A stretch of DNA of 33,698 nt, taken from contig CACGXV010000007.1 in NCBI GenBank assembly GCA_902577075.1, forward strand, positions 1 through 33,698, read 5' to 3'. Positions 1-8,722 of the stretch are shown here, piece by piece. Within the stretch, counting starts at the first letter, position 1, and each line of letters opens with the position of its first letter. Made by a program: the position numbers and the translations under genes. Below the pieces are notes generated by a model. The model ran no database searches. It had not been told where the DNA came from and saw nothing but the letters and a program-made list of their open reading frames with translations. This DNA comes from an uncultured Pelagibacteraceae bacterium (GTDB lineage Bacteria > Pseudomonadota > Alphaproteobacteria > Pelagibacterales > Pelagibacteraceae).

Positions 1-1
1 A

Positions 2-796
2 AGTGTATTAGCTGAGGCTACTACAGAACAAAAAGAAGCTGAACCTAAGGTAGTTAATTTTCAAGAATTAATACCTGAGAAATATAAAGAAGAGAAAGCT
101 TTACAAAATTTTACAAGTATAGATGATTTTGTAAAATCTTATCTTTCAGCTCAAAGATTAGTTGGCGCTAATAAAGTTGCTATACCAAATAAAATGGCAA
201 CTGATGAAGATTGGGAAGAGGTTTATTCTAAATTAGGACGACCTGCTAAACCTGAAGATTATAAATATTCTTTTAGCGAGGAAGAGATTAATCAGGACCA
301 ACTTAAAAATTTTAACGAGACTGCGCATAGAATTGGATTACTTCCTAAGCAAGCAGAACGTATCATTAAATTTTATAATGAGATGAATACGCAGGCTGAA
401 TTAGATAATCAAAAAATGTTTGAAGTAAAACAAACTGAAGCTATGACAGATCTTAAAAAAGAGTTTGGACCAACTTATACAAAAAGATTGGATCAAGCTA
501 AAAAACTTGCAGTAGAAACTTTAGGTAACGATATGCTTAATAATACGATACTTAAAGACGGATCAAGACTAGGTGATAGTGTTGAAGTTATAAAAGCCTT
601 TTCTATGCTTGCTGATAAATTATCTGAAGATGAGATAATTAAAGGCGAAGGAACTGGTTATCAAACTGCTAGTGAAATTGAAAAAGAAATATCTGAGCTT
701 ACTGAGGACGGATCACCTTATTGGAATAAGACACATCCTAATCACGCAAAAACTGTTGATAGAGTTTTCAAATTAAGAGAGCAACTAAATGGCTAA
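2..796 (+). CDS. Capsid scaffold (assembly) protein, 5' end outside window
   Basis: The reading frame is open from base 2 into the first visible ATG at 194 with no stop, so the gene starts left of the window and 264 residues are visible. It is rich in Glu, Lys and Asp and predicted helical with no membrane segment, as expected for a T7 gp9-type scaffold. Such proteins line the procapsid interior and leave before DNA packaging. The segment SIDDFVKSYLSAQRLVGANK, just upstream of the internal ATG, resembles pelagiphage scaffolds from memory. Its position two genes before the capsid gene supports the call. It overlaps the next gene by 8 bases. The ATG at 194 is probably internal. Confidence 0.8.
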   Translation, partial: SVLAEATTEQKEAEPKVVNFQELIPEKYKEEKALQNFTSIDDFVKSYLSAQRLVGANKVAIPNKMATDEDWEEVYSKLGRPAKPEDYKYSFSEEEINQDQLKNFNETAHRIGLLPKQAERIIKFYNEMNTQAELDNQKMFEVKQTEAMTDLKKEFGPTYTKRLDQAKKLAVETLGNDMLNNTILKDGSRLGDSVEVIKAFSMLADKLSEDEIIKGEGTGYQTASEIEKEISELTEDGSPYWNKTHPNHAKTVDRVFKLREQLNG

Positions 797-980
797 CGAA
801 AAATTTGAACCAACAGAGAATATTTCAGATATTGAAATCAGATTAGAATGTTTAAGACTTGCTACAGAGTTTGGACCTGAAAACGAACGAAGAGATCCAC
901 TTGATAAAGCAACTAAATATTTTAACTGGGTAAAACAAGTTTCAAGCGATAATCGTAAGACCGCTAGAAAAAAAGTCTAA
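789..980 (+). CDS. Small protein between scaffold and capsid genes, unknown function
   Basis: A 63-residue soluble, charged protein. Its start overlaps the scaffold stop by 8 bases, which suggests translational coupling. The sequence contains IEIRLECLRLATEFG followed by a basic C-terminus ending RKTARKKV. There is no signal peptide or membrane segment. I do not recognise a named family. Its place between scaffold and capsid suggests a role in head assembly or a minor virion part, but this rests on position only. Confidence 0.65.
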   Translation: MANEKFEPTENISDIEIRLECLRLATEFGPENERRDPLDKATKYFNWVKQVSSDNRKTARKKV

Positions 981-1007
981 TTGCAGACTATAAAGGCAAA
1001 GAAGCGA

Positions 1008-1020
1008 TCCGCTTTGCGGA
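1008..1020 (+). promoter_or_regulatory. Short GC-rich hairpin in the capsid leader
   Basis: TCCGC and GCGGA form a perfect 5-bp stem around a TTT loop in the 86-base gap before the capsid gene. There is no T-run after it, so it is not a standard terminator. It could be an RNA processing or stability element for the capsid message. No phage promoter could be recognised in this gap. Confidence 0.3.
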
Positions 1021-1066
1021 CAATCAAATCGATTAAATCAATCAACCAATAGAGGAGGAACTTATT

Positions 1067-1930
1067 ATGAGTTCTCAAATAACTACAGCTTTTGTGCAGC
1101 AGTATTCAAACAATGTACAAATGCTTTCTCAACAAAAAGGTTCTCTTCTTAGAAATAGTGTTGATGCGGAAACTATCGTGGGAAAACACGCGTTCTTTGA
1201 ACAAGTCGGATCTGCCGTTGCGCAGAAAAGAGTTTCAAGACATAGTGATACTCCACAGATAGATACGCCTCACGCAAGAAGAAGAGTATCTATGGTAGAT
1301 TATGAGTATGCAGATTTGATCGACAAACAAGATCAGGTCAGAACTCTGATCGATCCAACATCATCTTACGCGCAAGCTGCAGCTTTTGCTTTAGGCAGAG
1401 CTATGGATGATGAAATCATAACTGCTATCAGTGGTACGGCGTTTTCAGGTGAGACTGGTTCAACATCAGTTGCTTTACCTGTAGGACAAAAAATTACTGA
1501 AAGTGGTACGGACGGATTAACAATTGCAAAATTAAGAAACGCTAAAGAAAAATTCGATAGCGCTTCAGTTGATCCAAGTATTCCGAGATACATTGTTGTT
1601 GGTCCAAAACAAATTTCTGATTTGTTAGGAACAACTCAAGTGACATCTTCGGATTTCAATACAGTTAAAGCTTTAGCGAATGGTGAAATTACATCGTTCT
1701 TAGGTTTTAACTTCATAACTTCAAACAGATTGTCAATTGCGTCGTCTAAAAGACTTTGCTTAGCTTATGCTGGTGACGGCATCAAGTTAGCTTTAGGTCA
1801 AGATATTATGACACGAATAGACGAACGTAGTGATAAAGGTTATGCAACCCAAGTCTATGTGTGTATGACAATGGGAGCAACTAGAATGGAAGAAGAAAAA
1901 GTTGTGACTATTGAAGCACACGAAGCGTAA
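1067..1930 (+). CDS. Major capsid protein
   Basis: A 287-residue protein preceded by the strongest kind of ribosome site in the window (AGGAGGA at 1053-1059, 7 bases before ATG), as expected for the most abundant virion protein. It follows the scaffold and precedes a decoration-type protein and the tail tubular genes, the standard place for a T7-like capsid gene. Features include an N-terminal helical segment with FVQQYSNNVQMLSQQKGSLLR, a Thr/Ser-rich middle, and a C-terminal part with TRMEEEKVVTIEAHE. It builds the icosahedral head shell; the HK97-type fold is assumed from the family. I judge the identity from position, length and resemblance to pelagiphage capsid proteins. Confidence 0.88.
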   Translation: MSSQITTAFVQQYSNNVQMLSQQKGSLLRNSVDAETIVGKHAFFEQVGSAVAQKRVSRHSDTPQIDTPHARRRVSMVDYEYADLIDKQDQVRTLIDPTSSYAQAAAFALGRAMDDEIITAISGTAFSGETGSTSVALPVGQKITESGTDGLTIAKLRNAKEKFDSASVDPSIPRYIVVGPKQISDLLGTTQVTSSDFNTVKALANGEITSFLGFNFITSNRLSIASSKRLCLAYAGDGIKLALGQDIMTRIDERSDKGYATQVYVCMTMGATRMEEEKVVTIEAHEA

Positions 1931-1945
1931 TAGGAGGAAATTATT

Positions 1946-2368
1946 ATGGCATCAGTAAAAGGAACAAACTTTACTAACATCACTGCAGATCCTATCGTTA
2001 AAATCGATAGTGGCGAGTGGTCAGGTAAAATGAGAGTTCAATACGATACATATGAAGCTTCTTCTTTAGCTTCAGGCTCAGACATATCAGTTGCAAGATT
2101 ACCAAAAGGTGCAAAAGTTTATGACATCGTTGTTCACTTTGACGCTTTAGGTGGATCTACAACTATTTCAGTTGGTGATAGCGGAGCTGCTGCAAGATAC
2201 ATCGCAGCTACTTCAACATCTTCAGCTGGTCAAATGTCTATGTCTCAAGAAGGTGCAATCGCTGGCGTTGGCTACGAGAACACTGCAGAGACAGATGTAT
2301 TACTAACAACTGGCGGTGGTTCTATAACTGGAACTATTAAAGTCGTTGTTATGTATGTAGTTGAATAA
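1946..2368 (+). CDS. Head decoration (capsid cement) protein
   Basis: A 140-residue protein starting 15 bases after the capsid gene with its own strong ribosome site (AGGAGGA at 1932-1938). It is rich in Ser, Thr, Gly, Ala and Val with alternating patterns typical of beta structure, and has no signal peptide or membrane segment. High expression signals and position directly after the capsid gene suggest an outer shell decoration or cement protein. A stem-loop follows it, so capsid and decoration genes may form one high-level transcript. Another small head protein remains possible. Confidence 0.65.
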   Translation: MASVKGTNFTNITADPIVKIDSGEWSGKMRVQYDTYEASSLASGSDISVARLPKGAKVYDIVVHFDALGGSTTISVGDSGAAARYIAATSTSSAGQMSMSQEGAIAGVGYENTAETDVLLTTGGGSITGTIKVVVMYVVE

Positions 2369-2382
2369 TCATAACTAACTTT

Positions 2383-2410
2383 GATTAGGCGGTGAAATAT
2401 CCGCCTAGTC
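2383..2410 (+). terminator. Stem-loop terminator after the capsid genes
   Basis: GATTAGGCGG pairs with CCGCCTAGTC in a 10-bp stem with one G-U pair and an 8-base AT loop. It lies 15 bases after the decoration gene stop. A short T-run (AATTTTT) follows about ten bases later and not directly, so termination may be partial. T7 has its main late terminator at the same place, right after gene 10. Confidence 0.6.
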
Positions 2411-2426
2411 TCTAACAGAATTTTTA

Positions 2427-2660
2427 ATGAAATATATTTTAGTTTTATATATGTGTTCGATGTTAAGTGGCAATTGTCCTTCAAGTTCAATTGCTGGTTA
2501 TCAATTCACAAATTATTATGATTGCGTTGATGCAGGTTACGCAGTCGCTCAAAGCACATATAGAAACCTAGAAGAATTAGAAGAATACAATCGCGATTAT
2601 CTTGAACAAAGTAAGATCGTTGTAAAATTTGAATGTAAAGAAATAGGAGCAAAAACATAA
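2427..2660 (+). CDS. Small Cys-containing protein with signal-like N-terminus
   Basis: A 77-residue protein between the capsid hairpin and tail tubular A. Residues 3 to 15 are hydrophobic after a single Lys, like a short signal peptide or anchor. Cys occurs at 10, 17, 33 and 70, with a YYDCVDAGYAVAQ segment in the middle and a charged helix. No good lipobox precedes Cys17. Similar tiny Cys proteins occur in marine phages from memory, without known function. T7 has no gene here, so this may be an added (moron-like) gene acting at the host envelope. That role is inferred. Its stop overlaps the next start by one base. Confidence 0.6.
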   Translation: MKYILVLYMCSMLSGNCPSSSIAGYQFTNYYDCVDAGYAVAQSTYRNLEELEEYNRDYLEQSKIVVKFECKEIGAKT

Positions 2661-3238
2661 TGGCATCAGTAGTAGATATTTGTAATTCAGCTTTAAATTT
2701 ATTGGGAGCTTCAACAATTACACAATTAACAGAAGATAGTAAAAACGCTCGACTTTGTAATCAAAGATATGAGCCTATTAGAGATAGAACTTTTAGATCA
2801 CACGCTTGGAATTGTTTAACTAAAAGAGTTCAGCTTGCAAAAGATAGTGCAGCTCCAGTAGTTGAATATGCAAATCAATATACTTTACCAACAGATTGCT
2901 TGAGAGTTTTAAAAGTTCATAACGGAACTACTGATAGTATTGCATCAGATATTGATTATGCTGTTGAAGGACGAAAAATTAAGACAGACGAAGGAACAAT
3001 ATTTTTAGTTTATATTGCAAAGATTACTGATCCAAATGAATACGATACTTATTTAATTGAAGCTTTGGCTGCATCTTTAGCTGCTGATCTTGCTTACGCT
3101 ATTACAAACAATGCAACACTTGCTAAAAATTATGAAGCTACTGCAGATGAAAGATTACGAGAAGCTAGATTTATTGATGCTACTGAAAATAGTTTAGGAA
3201 CTGTAGAAAGCAGCGAATTTACTGACGCGAGATTATAA
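2660..3238 (+). CDS. Tail tubular protein A (T7 gp11-like)
   Basis: A 192-residue protein matching the tail tubular A family in length (T7 gp11 is about 196) and motifs: SALNLLGASTI near the start, then ARLCNQRYEPIRDRTFRSHAW around residues 30-50, and YTLPTDCLRVLKV near 73-86. These features are characteristic of podovirus gatekeeper proteins that form the ring between portal and nozzle. It overlaps the previous and following genes by one base each (TAATG type), so A and B are probably translationally coupled. No anomalies. Confidence 0.93.
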   Translation: MASVVDICNSALNLLGASTITQLTEDSKNARLCNQRYEPIRDRTFRSHAWNCLTKRVQLAKDSAAPVVEYANQYTLPTDCLRVLKVHNGTTDSIASDIDYAVEGRKIKTDEGTIFLVYIAKITDPNEYDTYLIEALAASLAADLAYAITNNATLAKNYEATADERLREARFIDATENSLGTVESSEFTDARL

Positions 3239-5244
3239 TGCCACGAACAACACTTGCTTTAACAAGTTTTGTTTCAGGTGAGCTTGGTGCAAAGTTAGAC
3301 GGAAGAACTGACTTTAACAAGTATAACACTGGAGCAAAAACTTTAGAAAATTTTTTAATACATCCTCAAGGAGCTGCAACTCGAAGAGTAGGAACTCAGT
3401 TTATTGCTGAGGTAAAAAATAGTGCAGCAAAAACAAGATTGATACCTTTTGAGTTTTCAACAATTCAAACTTACGTTCTTGAATTTGGTAATCAATATAT
3501 GAGAGTGTATAAAGATAAAGGTCAAGTCTTAGATAGTGGATCTGCTTTTGAAATATCTACACCTTATTTAACTGCAGAATTATTTGAAATTAAATTTGCT
3601 CAGAGTGCTGACGTTATGTACATCACTCATCCAAATCACGCTGCTAGAAAACTTTCAAGAACTGGTCATACATCTTGGACCTTAACAGAAATAGATTTTA
3701 CTGACGGACCTTATTTAAGTCAGAACACAACAGCTACTACACTTACTCCTTCAGGAACGAGTGGCAGTGTAAATATAACTGCATCTGCTAGTTTGTTTGC
3801 TGCAACTGATGTTGGAAGATTAGTAAGCTTTTCTAATGGAAGAGCAAAGATAACTGGATTTACATCTGCAACCGTTGTTGCTGCAACTACTCAAGATGAC
3901 TTTGATAATACTAATGCAGTTTCAACTTGGAAGCTTGGAGCTTTTTCAGGAACTACAGGTCATCCTTCCTGCGTATCTTTCTTTGAACAAAGGTTAGTTT
4001 TTGCAGGAACAAGCTCAGAGCCACAAACATTATATTTTTCAAAAGCTGGTGATTATGAAAATATGACATCAGGTACTAATGCGGATGATGCAATGGTTTA
4101 TACGATTGCCTCAAACCAAGTAAATAGAATTAGATACTTAAAGTCTCAAAGAACTTTAATTGTAGGAACGACTGGTGGTGAGTTCACGGTTTCAGCTGAC
4201 GGAACGGATGCAGCTATAACACCTACAAATATTGTAATTAAAAAACAAAGTTCTTATGGAACTGCAAATGTTGATGCAATACCTGCAGGAAACTCAATAT
4301 TGTTTTTACAAAAAGCAAAAAGAAAAATTAGAGAATTAAGTTATAACTTTGACACCGACGGCTACGTTGCGCCTGATCTTACAATACTAAATGATATTGT
4401 AACTAAATCAGGAATAAACGAAATGGCTTATCAACAAGAGCCTGATAGTATTTTATGGTGTGTCCGTGATGACGGAATATTAGCTGGTCTTACTTATCAA
4501 AGATCTGAAAATGTAATTGCTTGGCATAGACATAAGTTAGGCGGAACATTTGGAGCTGGAGCTAGTGCAACTGGTTATGGAGTTGTAGAAAGCGTTGCAA
4601 GTATTTCAGGTGAATTAACTGAAGATGAATTTTACGTTATAGTCAAAAGAACTATCAATGGAGCTACTAAAAGATATGTAGAAGTATTTGCTCCTTTTGA
4701 CTTTGATGAAAATGATGCAACAGATTTTAGATTTGTTGATAGTCATCTAACGTACTCAGGTTCGGCAACGACAACGCTATCAGGATTAGCTCACTTGGAA
4801 GGTCAAATCGTTTCTGTCCTAGCGGACGGTGCAACTCACGCCGACAAAGTTGTATCGAGTGGTCAAATAACTTTAGACAGATCCACAACTAAAGCAGTTG
4901 TAGGATTAGCTTATGATAGCGTACTTCAAACAATGCGTATTGAAGGTGGAGCTGCTGAAGGAACATCGCAAGGTAAAACAAAAAGAATTAGTAAAGTTGT
5001 TTTAAGATTATTTGAAACAGTTGGAGTAAAAGTAGGACCAAGCTTAACTTCACTAGAAACTATTCCATTTAGAACAACATCAAGTCAAATGGACAATCCA
5101 GTTGATACTTTATTAGCTGGTGACAAAGAAATTGAATTTAGAGACGACTACAACACGGACGGATTTATATTTGTAAAACAAGATCAGCCTTTACCTTTAT
5201 CAGTATTGGCTATCTATCCAACTGTAGTTACGAGTGACGGATAA
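3238..5244 (+). CDS. Tail tubular protein B (T7 gp12-like nozzle)
   Basis: A 668-residue protein. The N-terminus FVSGELGAKLDGRTDFNKY and the following HPQGAATRRVGTQFIAEV segment are hallmarks of the tail tubular B / nozzle family, as is FEQRLVFAGTSSEPQTLYFS near residue 248. The product forms the hollow distal tube of the short tail through which DNA leaves. The length is shorter than T7 gp12 (about 794) but normal for marine podoviruses as I recall. It starts on the last base of the upstream stop, and the next gene begins inside its last codons. Confidence 0.93.
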   Translation: MPRTTLALTSFVSGELGAKLDGRTDFNKYNTGAKTLENFLIHPQGAATRRVGTQFIAEVKNSAAKTRLIPFEFSTIQTYVLEFGNQYMRVYKDKGQVLDSGSAFEISTPYLTAELFEIKFAQSADVMYITHPNHAARKLSRTGHTSWTLTEIDFTDGPYLSQNTTATTLTPSGTSGSVNITASASLFAATDVGRLVSFSNGRAKITGFTSATVVAATTQDDFDNTNAVSTWKLGAFSGTTGHPSCVSFFEQRLVFAGTSSEPQTLYFSKAGDYENMTSGTNADDAMVYTIASNQVNRIRYLKSQRTLIVGTTGGEFTVSADGTDAAITPTNIVIKKQSSYGTANVDAIPAGNSILFLQKAKRKIRELSYNFDTDGYVAPDLTILNDIVTKSGINEMAYQQEPDSILWCVRDDGILAGLTYQRSENVIAWHRHKLGGTFGAGASATGYGVVESVASISGELTEDEFYVIVKRTINGATKRYVEVFAPFDFDENDATDFRFVDSHLTYSGSATTTLSGLAHLEGQIVSVLADGATHADKVVSSGQITLDRSTTKAVVGLAYDSVLQTMRIEGGAAEGTSQGKTKRISKVVLRLFETVGVKVGPSLTSLETIPFRTTSSQMDNPVDTLLAGDKEIEFRDDYNTDGFIFVKQDQPLPLSVLAIYPTVVTSDG

Positions 5245-5689
5245 TTTTAAAATTGTTTCTTACAAACGAGAACACGGCGACGAAATGATCGAGTTTGGAT
5301 TAAACGATAAATTAATGGATATAGATGCAAGCTTTAAAGAAAATAGGATCGACTTTGCAATGGCTGGTCTCGCTTTTACTTTATTGGACGATAATGTTCC
5401 TATCTGTAGTGGCGGTATTATTCCAACTTGGTTGGGAAGCGCTCAAGGCTGGGTTATCTCTAGCAAAAGAATATTTAGAAACAAAATTAAAGCATCGAGA
5501 TTAATTAAAGAAAGAACAGATTTACTTTGCGCTAATAATAAAATTTGGCGCTTACAAACTGCAGTCAAAGCTGATTTTAAAATTGGAATAAGATTTGCAG
5601 AGTTTTTAGGATTTAACAAGGAAGGTCTAATGGTTGGATATGGACCTGACAAAACAGATTATTATTTAATGGCGAGAATATACAAATGA
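5234..5689 (+). CDS. Internal virion protein A (T7 gp13-like, GNAT-like fold)
   Basis: A 151-residue protein with a GTG start overlapping tail tubular B by 11 bases. No clear ribosome site is visible, so translation is probably coupled to the upstream gene. Length and place (after gp12, before gp14-like) match T7 gp13. The pattern of an early charged helix, a strand pair around PICSGGIIPTWLGSAQGWVI, and a late IRFAEFLGFNKEGLM segment recalls GNAT acetyltransferases, and gp13-family proteins are often flagged that way. I see no convincing acetyl-CoA loop, so enzymatic activity is doubtful. Confidence 0.75.
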   Translation: MTDNFKIVSYKREHGDEMIEFGLNDKLMDIDASFKENRIDFAMAGLAFTLLDDNVPICSGGIIPTWLGSAQGWVISSKRIFRNKIKASRLIKERTDLLCANNKIWRLQTAVKADFKIGIRFAEFLGFNKEGLMVGYGPDKTDYYLMARIYK

Positions 5690-6138
5690 GTTTTATAGGA
5701 AATTTTGCAGCAGCTCAGTCTGCGAAAGCGATCGGACAATACAATCAATCAGTTTATTATCAACAAGCTGCTTATGCTCGAAAGAAAGCTGCTATTAATA
5801 AAAAGACATACGATCAAGTTACAAAACCTTTACTACTTAGAAAATTTAAAAAAGATTATTCAAACCAGTTTGTAAATGCTTTAGCTTCAGGTGCAGAGAT
5901 TAGAGCAGGTGATAGTCCTTATCTTGCTTTGCTAGACCTTAAATATAATCAAGCAACTGAATTAGTTATTGCAGATTTTAATTCAGAAATGGATCAAACA
6001 GAATTGATTAACGAAAGTTTATTACTTCAAGCTAAAGGAACTGGTGCAAGATTTAAAGGCGATATGACTGCAAGAGCAGAAAATATTAAAGGTGTCGCTT
6101 CATTATTATCAACGGCAAACTCAGCAGGTTATATCTAA
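5686..6138 (+). CDS. Internal virion protein B (T7 gp14-like)
   Basis: A 150-residue, helix-rich, Ala/Gln/Lys-rich protein beginning MSFIGNFAAAQSAKAIGQYN. The small-residue N-terminal helix and the long polar helices match T7 gp14 (196 residues), an ejected core protein thought to form part of the channel through the outer membrane during infection. The start overlaps the gp13-like gene by 4 bases (ATGA) and the stop overlaps the next start by one base. It includes GAEIRAGDSPYLALLDLKYN, a segment I associate with this family. Confidence 0.82.
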   Translation: MSFIGNFAAAQSAKAIGQYNQSVYYQQAAYARKKAAINKKTYDQVTKPLLLRKFKKDYSNQFVNALASGAEIRAGDSPYLALLDLKYNQATELVIADFNSEMDQTELINESLLLQAKGTGARFKGDMTARAENIKGVASLLSTANSAGYI

Positions 6139-7835
6139 TGGCAAAAATTAAAATATCTGAAGTAGGAATAACTCCAAAAACTCCTAATACTCCAAATGTA
6201 GAAGGAGCTACAATACCTTTAGGAATTGCAACTCAGTTTGGAAAAGCAGTTGGTTCTTTAGGAAAAGTTATTGAAGATATTGCAATTGAGAATAAAGCTG
6301 AAGAAGATGCAAACGAAGCTTCAGACATTATTACTGGCATCAATCAAAAGATTACAGAGACAAAAGCTAAATATAAAAATAGTACGAAAACTTCAGATAT
6401 TTTTGCTTTTGGCAATGATTTAGATAATCTTAAATTTGAAGCAAGTAATAAGAACGTAGAAAAATTAGTTAATAAATATATTAGACAAAAGAAAAATTCT
6501 GTAGGTTTGCAGCTTGGTAATGAGATTATAACTAGATCAGTTGAAAAATCTGAGTTTAAAAAAAATAATGATTTAGATAATTATATTATTCAAGCAACAA
6601 GTAATAATCCAGTTGAGAGAATTACTGGAAATAGAAACTACCAAAACTTTTGGAAGAGTGCGGATAATGAAAAATTTTATGGTAAAACTAAATTAGCTGA
6701 ACTTAAAAAAGAAAAAGATCAGTTATTACTAAAAAATATTTATATAAAAAAAATAGATAATAACGATTTAGATTTAACAGATCCAAAAGTTATAGAACAA
6801 ATAAATAAAGATTTTGGTCCAGTAGGCGCAAAAGGAATTTTGGAAAAAGCTAGAACCAAAACTATTTCTGATGTTTTAATTGCTGATCAACAACAAATTT
6901 CTGAAGAAAAGAAAAATGTAGAAACGCAACTAAATAATTTTGCAATAATAATAAATGGTATTAACAATAGCAAAATAGATAAAGATGCAAAAACTCCAAG
7001 CTTAGACCAAGTTTATGATTTGTATCAAATAGGATCTTTAAACACAGCTCAGTACAATGCGATCTTAGAATTTTATAATAACGAAGATAAAGTTTCTGAT
7101 CCTGATATGTTGGATGTGATTAATGCTCAAATAATTGCTGCAGCATCAGTGAAAGACTTAGACGATATTCAAGCAGCACTTAATGGCGATAAAGGAATAC
7201 TTGATAAAGTATCACCTGAGAATGTTGTAGAGTTTAATACTATTATTGAAAGATATAGAAAAGATACTGGTAAGTTTAATGATTACAAACTTTACTCAGA
7301 AAAATTAAAAGTAGATGTTAAAGATGTAAAAGGATTATTTTCTTCAGGCGCTCAAGCAGCCGTAAGTAAAGATAAATCAATAAATGCTTTGCAAGAATAC
7401 AATAGATTTATTAATCAAGACTACTCACCTCAAGATGCTTATTTAAAAGTTATTAGTGGATTTACTGAAAAAGATTTACCTAAACCTGAGAAGTTACCTA
7501 TGCCTGCAACTCTAAATCTTACAGATATGAAGCAAACTATAAATAAAAATCCTGATACTGCTCAAGAGGCTTTTGAAACTAAAATTACTGAAGCATATAA
7601 AAAAGGAACAATAAACATAGAAGAATATAAAGAAGGTATTAAAAGATTAGATTTTATCTTTGATGTTTTATCAGTAAGAAAACAAATTCTAGGTGATGAG
7701 ACTAATAAAAAAGGTGATCTTAAATATTTAGGTGCTTTTGGAAAAATTAAAAAAGATGAATATCCTAAAGACGAAGAGAGCTTACTCGATAAAGGTAAAA
7801 ATATTTATAACAATGTTTTTGGAGGATTAGATTAA
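6138..7835 (+). CDS. Internal virion (core) protein, gp15-like
   Basis: A 565-residue protein, very rich in Lys, Asp, Asn and Ile, largely predicted helical, with no signal peptide or membrane span. It follows the gp14-like gene and precedes the giant core protein, the location of T7 gp15 (747 residues). That protein is stored in the capsid core and ejected to build the periplasmic DNA channel. Sequence alone gives only weak similarity that I can see, so the assignment is mostly by synteny and composition. With the next 278-residue protein it would add up to about the size of gp15, so the two may be a split version. Confidence 0.72.
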   Translation: MAKIKISEVGITPKTPNTPNVEGATIPLGIATQFGKAVGSLGKVIEDIAIENKAEEDANEASDIITGINQKITETKAKYKNSTKTSDIFAFGNDLDNLKFEASNKNVEKLVNKYIRQKKNSVGLQLGNEIITRSVEKSEFKKNNDLDNYIIQATSNNPVERITGNRNYQNFWKSADNEKFYGKTKLAELKKEKDQLLLKNIYIKKIDNNDLDLTDPKVIEQINKDFGPVGAKGILEKARTKTISDVLIADQQQISEEKKNVETQLNNFAIIINGINNSKIDKDAKTPSLDQVYDLYQIGSLNTAQYNAILEFYNNEDKVSDPDMLDVINAQIIAAASVKDLDDIQAALNGDKGILDKVSPENVVEFNTIIERYRKDTGKFNDYKLYSEKLKVDVKDVKGLFSSGAQAAVSKDKSINALQEYNRFINQDYSPQDAYLKVISGFTEKDLPKPEKLPMPATLNLTDMKQTINKNPDTAQEAFETKITEAYKKGTINIEEYKEGIKRLDFIFDVLSVRKQILGDETNKKGDLKYLGAFGKIKKDEYPKDEESLLDKGKNIYNNVFGGLD

Positions 7836-8671
7836 TGAATATTCTCGATGATTTTTACTTACCTTTGTTGGACCAAGAAAAAACTTATTTAAGTAAAGAA
7901 TATAAATTACTTAAAAAAAATAAGGTTGATACTGCAGAGTTTGAAGGATTTGAAAAAGACAAAAACGCAGGTGAGATAACTTTTACTGAAGCTACTGAAG
8001 ATCAGAAAAAAGAATTATACAATGAAGTTTTAACTTACGCAAAAGCCTTACCAAAAGATCTTATAATTTCTGTTGTTAGAGGTGGAATGAACGGATTTGA
8101 TTTTATTAATGATCTAGCAGCCTTTGCTAAGTATGGTAATGAAGAAGTTCCTGATGATAGCGTTTTTAAATTTATAGATGACAGAATAGAAGCTCAAAAG
8201 AAAAGTCTTGATGAATTAGAAAAGGACGATCCTTTAACAACAAGAATGATCGGAGCTTTAGGTCAGGATGCAGCGTTTGTATTACCTATTTATAAAAAGA
8301 TGACTTCAGCAGGTATTCCAAAGCAATATGCTTTTCCTGCATCTTTTGCGATCGGATCTACTTTAGCTTTCGATAAAGAGACTAGCTTTATGCTTGATAC
8401 AGATATGATTAAAGGTTTGAAGCAAACTATAAATCTTAATGAAGATACTCCAGCTGAAGAGTTATTTGATAAGGCAGTACAAGGAATTGAATTTACAGGT
8501 TTAGGATATGCGTTCAATAAATTATATCCAATGATAAAAGCATTAAGAAAAATAGATGTTCAAAAGTCTGCAGTGGTAACTGCTGGATCTTTAGCTGCAG
8601 GTGAAGGAGCTAAGAAAGTCCAAGAGAATATCCAAAACAATATTATTTCAGAACAAACAGAAAAAGAGTAA
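7835..8671 (+). CDS. Internal virion protein with hydrophobic helices
   Basis: A 278-residue protein starting on the last base of the previous stop. The N-terminal half is charged. The segments around residues 80-110 (LIISVVRGGMNGFDFINDLA), 140-180 (GALGQDAAFVLPIY and following) and 243-258 (VVTAGSLAAGEGA) are moderately hydrophobic and rich in small residues, as in proteins that insert into membranes after ejection. It is probably an ejected core protein acting with its neighbours. I do not recognise a named domain. An AT-rich stem-loop follows the gene. Confidence 0.65.
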   Translation: MNILDDFYLPLLDQEKTYLSKEYKLLKKNKVDTAEFEGFEKDKNAGEITFTEATEDQKKELYNEVLTYAKALPKDLIISVVRGGMNGFDFINDLAAFAKYGNEEVPDDSVFKFIDDRIEAQKKSLDELEKDDPLTTRMIGALGQDAAFVLPIYKKMTSAGIPKQYAFPASFAIGSTLAFDKETSFMLDTDMIKGLKQTINLNEDTPAEELFDKAVQGIEFTGLGYAFNKLYPMIKALRKIDVQKSAVVTAGSLAAGEGAKKVQENIQNNIISEQTEKE

Positions 8672-8676
8672 TAAAT

Positions 8677-8694
8677 AAATATCCTCAGATATTT
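8677..8694 (+). terminator. AT-rich stem-loop before the large core gene
   Basis: AAATATC pairs with GATATTT in a 7-bp stem around a CTCA loop, followed by GTTTT. The stem has a single G-C pair, so it is weak as a terminator. It sits in the only real gap among the core genes and may set the level of the large downstream gene. It also overlaps an upstream in-frame TTG, which argues against that TTG as a start. Confidence 0.35.
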
Positions 8695-8722
8695 GTTTTC
8701 TCACATTAAGGAATTTAAGAAT

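Noticed and set aside
8693..8722. TTG start that would lengthen the large core protein by 10 residues
   Set aside because: It lies in an AT-rich stem-loop and lacks a ribosome site, while the ATG at 8723 has TAAGGA upstream.
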